NCBI GenBank assembly: GCA_949287105.1
Contig: CASEFE010000136.1
Location: 1-38,285 of the forward strand
Length of the DNA: 38,285 bases
From: an uncultured Bacillota bacterium
GTDB taxonomy: Bacteria > Bacillota > Clostridia > Christensenellales > Borkfalkiaceae
Direction of reading: 5' to 3'
The first letter of the stretch is position 1. Every line of letters starts with the position of its first letter. Below are positions 17,682 to 26,145 of the stretch, piece by piece. The notes below the pieces were generated by a model that was given only the letters and a program-made list of their open reading frames with translations, did not search any database and was not told the origin of the DNA. Both the position numbers and the translations under genes were made by a program.

Positions 17682-19806
17682 ACTCTTCTCCTTCTTTGCT
17701 TTCAATCAAACCTAAACCGTATTTATGATAGATATATATCGGCAGGGCACTCCATCCGTGACATAGGCTTCCTGCATAGAAAAAGTCGTCTCCGCCTTTG
17801 ATGGTTTCCCAAAAAGTCGTTGCATTCCTGTAAAGCATGGAACCCCATTGCCTTTCAATATCTTTCTTCACATATTCTGCATAATCACTTGAAGACAACA
17901 ACGCCTCGTATTTATAATAAAGCATACTGAGCGTGATCGGATACAGATCGTTTTCCTGCGTGATCGCCCGCAAAACTTCTTGTTTATGTTCCTCGCTCGC
18001 TCCGCCGCAACACACGATCAGGCTTTGCGTCAGCTCCGCATAATGCGACAATTCGCCGCCGATGCTGTATGTCGCATACAACCTGCGCGTTTCATCCCAG
18101 AACATTGCATCCAGTTTTTCGTTGATCGCTCGATAGATTTTTTCATACCGATCGGCATCTGCCGCTTCGCCGATCTTTCTCGCTATATACACGAGGCTCT
18201 GCATGGCAAGCGAAAAATGTGCGTTCAGAGGTGCCGGAAATTCCACATCGCTGTCCCCTATTTCATGGTCGCCCCAATTATTTACCATCCCGTCCGTCCA
18301 ATCGTAAAAATTCCAGACCGATTTCGAACTTCGATCCCGCGTAAGCATTCCGTCTTGCATGAGCGAAATATACCGCTCCGCCGTAATACGGCATTTTTCA
18401 TACACTTCCCGCGCAAATGCCTTGTCACCCGTCCGTTCCAGATATTCCCGCACCGCCGTCATATACACAAACGAAAAGACCGGAATCGCAAGATCCAACC
18501 CCGAAGGACTGCATAAAGGCAAATTGCCGTCTGCCCGCATTCGCAAAGACATCAGACGCAACGCCGCTTTGGGATATTCATATTCACCGAACGCATAATA
18601 ACCGAACAAAATTTGCAGCCGCGAATCCATCGGATATTGGCATTGTTCGCGCCAAGGACAATCTTCGTAATGCTCGTGCATACACAACCGCAACGTGTTT
18701 ACCGCTACATCGTAAATACGCTGATGCAGCGCGTCTTTTAATTGAAAAGGCTTTTCCGCAAGCGGATACTCAACCGGCCTTAGCCCTGCATACGCTATCG
18801 TAACTTTTTTCGCATGCACAAAAAATTGCAAGTAGCGACACCCTATCCGTTTGAGATAATCATCAAAGCGGTTTATGCCCTTTCTGCAATAAAACGTCAT
18901 CGCAAAGTTACGCCCTGAAATCTCACTACGAACCCGAAGATCATCCAAATGCTCTCCGAATCCAATATCTACCGTCGCTTCTCCGTCCAGTTCCAGTTCA
19001 AATGTAAGATACCCTGCGCTTTCCTGTCCGAGATCGACAACAAAATACATTCCGTCCGCCGCCTCATCGGTATGAAATTCATAACGCTTTCCGCCGTATG
19101 AAAGAACGGGCTTATAGACTTCTTCGGAAATTACATTGATCAGACGATGCGCCATAAACGCCGTCTGCATACGGCCTGCCGCCGTATCTCCTTTGCCCGT
19201 CAAAAACAATCCCTGTGTAATGATCGCAGAAGTTACGGGCGCCCCGATTTTTAACCGCTCGATCGGCCGAAGAACCAGTTCCCGCGATTTTTCCTTGCGT
19301 ACCGCCGGAATAAATCCGGCGGTATCGCCTTCCAACCACTGATCCGTACCTGTAAAATCATAGGAATAGCCGTATCCCAACTGTCCGGAAAAACAAGGTA
19401 CTTCTCCCGATATGTATCCGCGCGCCTTTCGGCACAAAAGCCCCGCACACGACTTTGCTAACAGATTTTTTCCGTCACTTACCTCAAATATAACGCCCGG
19501 AACATCCGCAATGTGCCAGAAAAAATTTTCATTGACCGCATAACCGATCACACATAACCGGTTTTCCCCTTTCTGCACCGCTTCGGTAATATCGATTTCA
19601 TCGTATACTTTGTATTCAGGAAAATCATGATATTGTCCGCTCGAAACATACTTTCCGTTTACATATGCGGCATAGTTTGCCGCTGAACTGACAGACAGTG
19701 TAACCCGTCCCTCCCCGCTCCATATAAACGGACAAACAAATTCCACATGTTGATTTTTTACGGTCTCTTCCAGCCAGATCCATTCCGCCGTAAATGTTTT
19801 ATTCAT
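17659..19806 (-). CDS. GH78-like alpha-L-rhamnosidase family protein
   Basis: About 715 residues. The N-terminal part is beta-sandwich, with the AAYVNGKYVSSGQYHDFPEY segment typical of the rhamnosidase N-domain. From about residue 345 it becomes an (alpha/alpha)6 barrel: EDCPWREQCQYPMDSRLQ (residues 381-398), then WNFYDWTDGM. GH78 enzymes usually have DCPxRxExxGWxxD at the same place. Here Gln and Gln-Tyr replace the usual Glu and Gly-Trp, placing it in a divergent clade. The product could be rhamnose or another sugar. No signal peptide is present. ATG 19806 follows GAAGGAG by nine bases; an upstream TTG in frame lacks a site. Confidence 0.75.
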   Translation of the reverse strand: MNKTFTAEWIWLEETVKNQHVEFVCPFIWSGEGRVTLSVSSAANYAAYVNGKYVSSGQYHDFPEYKVYDEIDITEAVQKGENRLCVIGYAVNENFFWHIADVPGVIFEVSDGKNLLAKSCAGLLCRKARGYISGEVPCFSGQLGYGYSYDFTGTDQWLEGDTAGFIPAVRKEKSRELVLRPIERLKIGAPVTSAIITQGLFLTGKGDTAAGRMQTAFMAHRLINVISEEVYKPVLSYGGKRYEFHTDEAADGMYFVVDLGQESAGYLTFELELDGEATVDIGFGEHLDDLRVRSEISGRNFAMTFYCRKGINRFDDYLKRIGCRYLQFFVHAKKVTIAYAGLRPVEYPLAEKPFQLKDALHQRIYDVAVNTLRLCMHEHYEDCPWREQCQYPMDSRLQILFGYYAFGEYEYPKAALRLMSLRMRADGNLPLCSPSGLDLAIPVFSFVYMTAVREYLERTGDKAFAREVYEKCRITAERYISLMQDGMLTRDRSSKSVWNFYDWTDGMVNNWGDHEIGDSDVEFPAPLNAHFSLAMQSLVYIARKIGEAADADRYEKIYRAINEKLDAMFWDETRRLYATYSIGGELSHYAELTQSLIVCCGGASEEHKQEVLRAITQENDLYPITLSMLYYKYEALLSSSDYAEYVKKDIERQWGSMLYRNATTFWETIKGGDDFFYAGSLCHGWSALPIYIYHKYGLGLIESKEGEEYETAKRK

Positions 19807-19841
19807 GTCGCTTCTCTCCTTCAAAGATAACTGAAATTTGC

Positions 19842-19889
19842 CTATGCTCCCTCAAATATTTTTTCAATCAATTCCTGAATACTTTTCAT
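19842..19889 (-). CDS. candidate 15-residue micro-ORF
   Basis: The ATG follows directly on the TAG of the giant lipoprotein gene, with GGAG eight bases upstream, and encodes MKSIQELIEKIFEGA. The peptide could form a short amphipathic helix. It may be a translated spacer that couples ribosomes to the GH78-like gene, a remnant, or chance. I recognise no family. Confidence 0.25.
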   Translation of the reverse strand: MKSIQELIEKIFEGA

Positions 19890-22800
19890 CTAAACGGCTC
19901 CGTCATTGACCGTCAAAACAAATGATTTTTCAGACGTCCCGTAAACATTGGTTGCTTTATAAGTCAATGTATACGTGCCCGCAGATTGCGGCGTAAACGT
20001 ATTTTCCGAAATCCAACCTGCATCCACAGGCATACCTTCCGCATTCGTTATCGTCCATGTCACTGCACTATTGTCCTGTGTGGTCGCTTCCGGTACGATA
20101 AAAGCTTCGTTTACTTGCAAAGCAGTTTCCATTTCTGTCGGCGTAACAAACGCTACCGCCTCGCTCGAATGAACTGTGAACAAATCAACATATACAGTCA
20201 ATTCGCCCGTACCTGTAAAGGTCAGATTCAAATGGCGAAGATAATTGTCTGCATCCACGATTCCCCAGATTTTCAAATGAGAATCAACCGGCAAGTCTAC
20301 ACGATACCAAACGCCAGGCTGTAACGTATAAGGCGTACTCCAAGAATTTACGCCCGCAATCGTGAGGCTGATCACACTGTCCGAATCGTTCATGACCCAG
20401 AAGGGCATCGCACTCAATCCGCCGCTTAAATAAACATTCGGTTTGAATGTGAAGTTTATTTTGTCCGTACCGGTCGCCTTGATCGTTTTGTCCGTAAGTC
20501 CGCCTTCGTCAACGACACTCGCCGCTGTGCCTGCTTCCGCGTCCAGATTTTCTGTTATGAATACATCCGGATTTTTTTCTTCCAGACGCATCCCGCCCTC
20601 TCCCGTAACATATTGCACGATCGTAGTTGTTCCGTCCGCATTGGTCGCTGAAAACTCTATTTTATAGGAAACAGCTGCAATCACGTTGAAATTTACCGGA
20701 CTGTTTCCATCCAATAATGTATAACTTCCGTCACCGTACAAAAGGCTGTTGTTGCACTGATAAACTTTCCATGTCACCAGACTTCCGTCATTTGCCGTAG
20801 GCGGAGTAACGGTATAATTTGCCGCCCCCGCCGCACCGGTATCCACATGCACATGCCCATCAATCGATGTCAACTCCGGCGTTTGCGCGATCACCGCTAC
20901 ATTCACCGTGTATACGGATGTTCCGTATCCGTTCGTCGCCGAATATTCGATCTTATACGTTCCGCCTTGCGTCGGGGTAAAGTCAGGTGCATTGTTTTCA
21001 CCGATCTGTACGCCGTCCGGTCCCAGAATCTTCCACGTTACCTCGCTTCCGTCTTTGGCCGTAATTTCGGGAATCGTATAGATTTCGTTCAGTTTTGCAT
21101 CCGTCACGATCCCGTCCGGAACTTCAAACGCTACCGCCTCATTCGTATGAACAGTCCATAATCCTACATAAACATCTAATGCGCCTGTTCCGTCTATCGT
21201 CATATTAAATTTGACTAATCTGTTGTCTTGATCGATAACGCCCCAGTCTTTCTGCCAATCTACAAGATAGTTCACCCGATGCCATACGCCCGGATAAACC
21301 GTAAACGCACCTGCTAAGCCAAAAGTCACCGAAACTTCTGTTTCACCTGCATTGAAAATCCAGAATACAAATCCAGTCGCTCCGCCGCTCAAATATGCGT
21401 TCGGCTTAAACTCAAAAGCTGCCTTTCCGTCACCCGTTGCATGGATCGTTTTCGCCGTCGGCCCTTCGTCCGTGAATGACGCCGTTCCCACAACCACTTC
21501 CAAATTTTCATCCGTAAATTTTTCCGTCTCTATATCATCCAGATAATATCCGCCTTCGGCTGCCAGATACTGAACCACCGTCGTCGTTCCGTTTGCATTG
21601 GTCGCGGAAAATTCAATGCGATAAGATACAGCTATGATCACATTGATACTTGCAGGACTTTCTTCTGAAATCAATGTTTCTTCTCCTGTATCTTTATTGA
21701 GTTGATACACTTTCCATGTAACCGGACTTCCGTCATTCGAAGTGGGCGGCGTGATCGCATACGGCACAACTTCGCTTGATCCCGTATCGATATGCACGTG
21801 CGTCTTGATTCCCGTAAGTTCCGGCGTTTGCGCGATCACCGTTACATTCAGCGTATATACGGAAGTTCCGTATCCGTTTGTCGCCGTATATTCGATCTTG
21901 TACGTTCCGCCCTGCGTCGGGGTAAATTCAGACGCTTTGTCTTCCCCGATTTGTGCGCCGTCCGGCCCGAGAACCTTCCAAGTCACTTCGCTTTCGTCTT
22001 TGGCTGTAATTTCGGGCACCGTGTATACTTCGTTCAGGTTACCTTCCGTCTGGATCCCTTGCGGTACATTAAAGCCTACCGCACTGCCTTCCGGAATATA
22101 GACTGTGAACAAATCGACATATACCTTGATTTCACCCGTTCCCGTGAAGATAAATCCTAAATCGACAAGCTGATTGTTTTCGTCAATCGCCTGCCACTCC
22201 CGATAATATTGCACGGGATACAATACGCGATACCACACATGCGGCTTTAACGTGCGTTCTATGTCTTTTCCTAACGTCGCTTTTACATCGTTTGCCGAAG
22301 CATTGTATACCCAGAACGCGATCGACGTCTGCTCAGCGCCAAGGTATGCTTTCGGCCGGAACGAAAATTTCGCTGCATTCGTACCCGTTGCGGTTATGGA
22401 TTTCGCCGTCATGCCTTCATCTGAAAGCGCTACGCTCCCTTCCGTGACCGCCGCCAGATTTTCTTCGATAAATGTGTCTGCCTCTGCTTCTTCCACACGG
22501 AATCCGCCTTCCACAGCCAAATATTGTACAACCGTCGTCGTTCCGTCTTCATTCGTTGCGTTGTACTCTATTCGATAAGAGACTCCTGCCAATACATCAA
22601 TGCTCGTCGGACTGTCGTCGCGAAGTAATGAATAATCTCCGTTGCCCCACACCAAATCGTTGCTGCATTGATAGATCTTCCATGTAACTTCGCTGCCATC
22701 CTCTGCCGTCGGGGGCACAATATTATAGGATATATTGGGGGCCAAGCCCGTTTCTACTAACACATGCGTTTCAATTTCCGAAAGTTCCGGTGTATGCGCG

Positions 22801-25800
22801 ATCGCCGTGATCACGATCGTATATACCGAAGTTCCGTACACATTTGTCGCCGTATATTCGATGTTGTACCTTCCTCCCAAAGCAGGCGTGAATACGTTGC
22901 CTTCAATCAGATCCGCACTGACCGGTATGCCATCGGCATCGGTAATCTTCCATGTTACATCGCTTCCGTCCTTGGCCGTGACAACAGGTACATTGTATGG
23001 CTCATGTATATTTGTTTCCGTTACCACGTCCGAAGGAACCTTAAACGCTACCGCCTCGCTCGTGTGAACGGTAAACAAATCAACATAAATCGTCAGCTCG
23101 CCCGTGCCCGTAAACGTCAGATTCAGATGACGAAGGTAATTGTCTGCATCTACGATTCCCCAGGTTTTCAGATACAAATCGATCGGAAGTTCCACGCGAT
23201 ACCAAATACCCGGTTGGAGTGTAAACGGCACCCCCCAAGCATTTGCGCCCGCAATCGTCAGACTGACTGCACTGTCTGAATCATTCATGATCCAGAACGG
23301 CATTGACGTTGCACCCGCACTCAAATAGATATTCGGTTTGAAGGTATAATTTACTCTGTCCTTGCCTGTCGCTTTGATTGTCTTTTCTGTCAGACGCCCT
23401 TCGTTGACAACGCTCGCCGTTGTTCCGGCTTCCAAATCCAGATTTTCCGCAATAAAGCCTGCCGGCATCTTTTCTTCCAGACGCAATCCGCCTTCCACAG
23501 CCAGCCGCTGAACTGCCGTCACCGTAGCCACAGAATTTACCGAAGTATAGACGATTTCGTACGTGTATCCTCCGATTGCCGTGAAAGACTCCGGACTGTC
23601 GCCTCCTATCTGAACGCGGTCACTGTTCCCGAACAAAAGGTTGCTGAAAATCTGATAAACTTTCCAGGCTACGTTATCCGCATTTTCTACCGTAGGTACG
23701 GTAATTGTATAAGTGCCCTCATCAATTCGTTTATCGGTAAACTCAAGTTCGATCTCTGGTATTTTACCAAACAGAATGACAATTTCACGCTCGGAAGTAC
23801 CGAACACGTTTGTCGCACTGTAAACGATCTTGTATGAACCCTCCTCATCCGGCGTAAATGTTGCGGGACTTTCATCGGCAAACAATTCCCATGTATCTCC
23901 ATTCAATTTATAAATTTTATGCGATACTGCCACACCGCCCGAAGCCGTCGCAACAGGAACCGTATATTCCGTCAGTTCCGTCATATGATCTTCGTACGCG
24001 CTTATATTGATCGCCGGTCCCTCCTGCACAGGAGAAAGCGTAAAGAAGGTCAAATATGCTTCGATCACGCCATCACCTGACAGCGAGAAATTGACTTTTT
24101 CAAGAATATTCGTCTCCGTATTGATACATCTCCACGTTCTGTACCATTCGGTGGGAAAATCAAACCGCAAAAAACTATGCGGTTTCAGGCTGTAATTGGT
24201 AGCCATACCAAACGTAAATGTCAATTCCACATCAGTCGGGTTGTAAATGGCAAAACCAAACGACTGCGCAGTCCCCACATCGGTACCAAACGCATATTCA
24301 AAGCTTACCGTTCCCGAACCGCTCATACGAATAGCCTTGTCATCGCCCAACGTATAGTTTTTATTGGACGTAATGCTCACGCTTCCGACGTTTGCCTTCA
24401 CTTTTTCCACCGAATACAGTTCCGGATATGCTTTTTGCAGACGATTGCTTCCGTCGGCTCCGCCCACCAAAACATTATGGTACGCTTTCCGCTCCGCCTC
24501 ATCGTTGACCGCCGTATATTCAACCAGATAGAAACCGCCTTCCGCATTGAACGAAGGTTCGTTCTCTCCCCCGATTTGGGTACGTACGCCATCCGTCATG
24601 CGGTAAACCTTCCAGGAAAGCACTCCGCCGTTTGCTACCGCAGGCACCGGAACCGCATAAGGCCCCGCATCCACCGAAACATTGGGCCGATCTAATTTGA
24701 TCGTCGGAGGAAGCCCCGCATATACAACCAATGTGAATTCGGTTGTACCATTACTGTTGGACGCCGAATATACGATTTTATAATCCCCTTTGACCGTCGG
24801 AGTAAAGCTTGCCGCATTGTTTTCACCGACCTGTGTGCCGTCCGGCGCATAAATTTTCCAGCCGTCCAGCGTTCCTTTTTCCACTGTCACATCGGTCGGT
24901 ACGGTATACTCTTCGTTCAGATTCACTTCTGTGGAATATTCCCCGTCCAACGTTACCGTCGGTTTGGCTATATCCACGGGATTTGCAAAGAAATTATCAA
25001 AATAGAAAGTGATCGGCTTATCTTTGCTGTCGTTATTTGTCAATAAGGTAAAGTTTTTGAAATCATGAATGTCATAATAATGCGCACCTATGCTTTCATC
25101 ATAGCCCGGCATATTCAGCAAACCTTCATCGACAAATGTCTTTAATTGTTCGATAGTAAATTCAAAACGAGTCCATGCCTTTGCTTTTGCAACACCGAAA
25201 GTCTTAAACGTCAATGTCGTGAACGCATAATCTTTATCATTGTCGTTGTAGATATCGAAGCTGATGGAATAGTAAGACGATATATCGCGGATCGCCGGTG
25301 ACGCCAAAACAATTCCGGGACTTGTAACACCGCCTCCCGTTGCCGGCGCACTGAATTTGAAAGAACCCGTTCCCTGCGAAATATATTTCGGATCGGTATT
25401 GTGCGTCAGTTCAGAAGGTGAAAAACGATAGTTGATAATGCTCCACGAAGATATATACTCCGCACGGTCAGCCGATTCTATTTCATGTTCTGCACGGATC
25501 TTTACGTCGGTCGGAATCGGTTCAGTCGTGGTATGCGCACGGAAATTATCCATATACAATACCCGTGCCGGCTGATTCTTTTCCGTTTCATTGTCAAACA
25601 TGAAAACCAGACGCATGATATTTTTGATATCGATAAGCTGATTCAAAAATCCGCGGTCTAACGGCAGTTCTACATGGTTCATACCCGACTGCAATTCTAT
25701 TTTCGTTGCGCTCGAATACTGAAATGTATTCTGATCGTTCAGCACCGCAAACTGAAAATAGAGATTGACTGCGCTATCTTGTGCATTATAAACGTCCACC

Positions 25801-26135
25801 GTCATCTTGGTCGTGTCTGAAAAATCCTGCTTATCCAACCATTCGCTGTCAGTATACACGGTCATGGTCGGACGAGCCGCAACCCCAGCCGAATAATCAC
25901 CCCGCACAGACAATTTGGCGGCATGTTCTCCTTCGGTCACATATGTTTCATCGTCGGCCAGATCGACCGCCCCGAACATGTTCTGCCAGTTCATGGACAG
26001 AAGTTCATCAATCGACTCAAAGCCCGACAATAATACAGTTCCCTGCGTCGGCTGTTTCTTCTTGCACCCGACCGCCACTGTCGTGGCGATCAGGCACAGG
26101 ACCAATAGTGCGACGATCCAAATCTTCCTTTTCAT
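19890..26135 (-). CDS. giant multi-repeat Ig-like/CBM-like surface lipoprotein
   Basis: 2081 residues. A lysine-rich N-terminus, hydrophobic core and lipobox-like AVGC (Cys24) predict a membrane-anchored lipoprotein. Residues 30-205 and 206-390 are two jelly-roll-like domains ending in YMDNF and YFDNF, resembling sugar-binding modules. One Ig-like domain follows (390-477). Then come five composite units of 314-326 residues, each Ig-like domain, jelly-roll-like domain (WYRV, FTGTGEL, YVDLFTVH) and second Ig-like domain (VTWKI, FTP, GGTYKIEY, ATNGYGTS). I see no catalytic domain, LPXTG or S-layer motif. The role as a glycan-binding scaffold is inference from architecture and operon position. 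AGGGGGAG precedes the start, ten bases after the GH123-like gene. Confidence 0.88.
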   Translation of the reverse strand: MKRKIWIVALLVLCLIATTVAVGCKKKQPTQGTVLLSGFESIDELLSMNWQNMFGAVDLADDETYVTEGEHAAKLSVRGDYSAGVAARPTMTVYTDSEWLDKQDFSDTTKMTVDVYNAQDSAVNLYFQFAVLNDQNTFQYSSATKIELQSGMNHVELPLDRGFLNQLIDIKNIMRLVFMFDNETEKNQPARVLYMDNFRAHTTTEPIPTDVKIRAEHEIESADRAEYISSWSIINYRFSPSELTHNTDPKYISQGTGSFKFSAPATGGGVTSPGIVLASPAIRDISSYYSISFDIYNDNDKDYAFTTLTFKTFGVAKAKAWTRFEFTIEQLKTFVDEGLLNMPGYDESIGAHYYDIHDFKNFTLLTNNDSKDKPITFYFDNFFANPVDIAKPTVTLDGEYSTEVNLNEEYTVPTDVTVEKGTLDGWKIYAPDGTQVGENNAASFTPTVKGDYKIVYSASNSNGTTEFTLVVYAGLPPTIKLDRPNVSVDAGPYAVPVPAVANGGVLSWKVYRMTDGVRTQIGGENEPSFNAEGGFYLVEYTAVNDEAERKAYHNVLVGGADGSNRLQKAYPELYSVEKVKANVGSVSITSNKNYTLGDDKAIRMSGSGTVSFEYAFGTDVGTAQSFGFAIYNPTDVELTFTFGMATNYSLKPHSFLRFDFPTEWYRTWRCINTETNILEKVNFSLSGDGVIEAYLTFFTLSPVQEGPAINISAYEDHMTELTEYTVPVATASGGVAVSHKIYKLNGDTWELFADESPATFTPDEEGSYKIVYSATNVFGTSEREIVILFGKIPEIELEFTDKRIDEGTYTITVPTVENADNVAWKVYQIFSNLLFGNSDRVQIGGDSPESFTAIGGYTYEIVYTSVNSVATVTAVQRLAVEGGLRLEEKMPAGFIAENLDLEAGTTASVVNEGRLTEKTIKATGKDRVNYTFKPNIYLSAGATSMPFWIMNDSDSAVSLTIAGANAWGVPFTLQPGIWYRVELPIDLYLKTWGIVDADNYLRHLNLTFTGTGELTIYVDLFTVHTSEAVAFKVPSDVVTETNIHEPYNVPVVTAKDGSDVTWKITDADGIPVSADLIEGNVFTPALGGRYNIEYTATNVYGTSVYTIVITAIAHTPELSEIETHVLVETGLAPNISYNIVPPTAEDGSEVTWKIYQCSNDLVWGNGDYSLLRDDSPTSIDVLAGVSYRIEYNATNEDGTTTVVQYLAVEGGFRVEEAEADTFIEENLAAVTEGSVALSDEGMTAKSITATGTNAAKFSFRPKAYLGAEQTSIAFWVYNASANDVKATLGKDIERTLKPHVWYRVLYPVQYYREWQAIDENNQLVDLGFIFTGTGEIKVYVDLFTVYIPEGSAVGFNVPQGIQTEGNLNEVYTVPEITAKDESEVTWKVLGPDGAQIGEDKASEFTPTQGGTYKIEYTATNGYGTSVYTLNVTVIAQTPELTGIKTHVHIDTGSSEVVPYAITPPTSNDGSPVTWKVYQLNKDTGEETLISEESPASINVIIAVSYRIEFSATNANGTTTVVQYLAAEGGYYLDDIETEKFTDENLEVVVGTASFTDEGPTAKTIHATGDGKAAFEFKPNAYLSGGATGFVFWIFNAGETEVSVTFGLAGAFTVYPGVWHRVNYLVDWQKDWGVIDQDNRLVKFNMTIDGTGALDVYVGLWTVHTNEAVAFEVPDGIVTDAKLNEIYTIPEITAKDGSEVTWKILGPDGVQIGENNAPDFTPTQGGTYKIEYSATNGYGTSVYTVNVAVIAQTPELTSIDGHVHVDTGAAGAANYTVTPPTANDGSLVTWKVYQCNNSLLYGDGSYTLLDGNSPVNFNVIAAVSYKIEFSATNADGTTTIVQYVTGEGGMRLEEKNPDVFITENLDAEAGTAASVVDEGGLTDKTIKATGTDKINFTFKPNVYLSGGLSAMPFWVMNDSDSVISLTIAGVNSWSTPYTLQPGVWYRVDLPVDSHLKIWGIVDADNYLRHLNLTFTGTGELTVYVDLFTVHSSEAVAFVTPTEMETALQVNEAFIVPEATTQDNSAVTWTITNAEGMPVDAGWISENTFTPQSAGTYTLTYKATNVYGTSEKSFVLTVNDGAV
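19893..24704 (-). repeat. five tandem composite coding repeats of about 0.95-0.98 kb
   Basis: Units in protein order: 1 at 24704-23751 (residues 478-795), 2 at 23750-22782 (796-1118), 3 at 22781-21816 (1119-1440), 4 at 21815-20871 (1441-1755), 5 at 20870-19893 (1756-2081). Boundaries are placed just after each TPEL or equivalent linker and are approximate. Units 2 and 5 have almost the same jelly-roll-like domain. Units 3 and 4 share nearly the same second Ig-like domain. Confidence 0.85.
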
Positions 26136-26145
26136 ATTCTCCCCC

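Noticed and set aside
19893..24704. Tandem array as CRISPR or non-coding satellite
   Set aside because: The periodicity is about 950 bases, in frame, and encodes protein domains; there are no short identical repeats with spacers.
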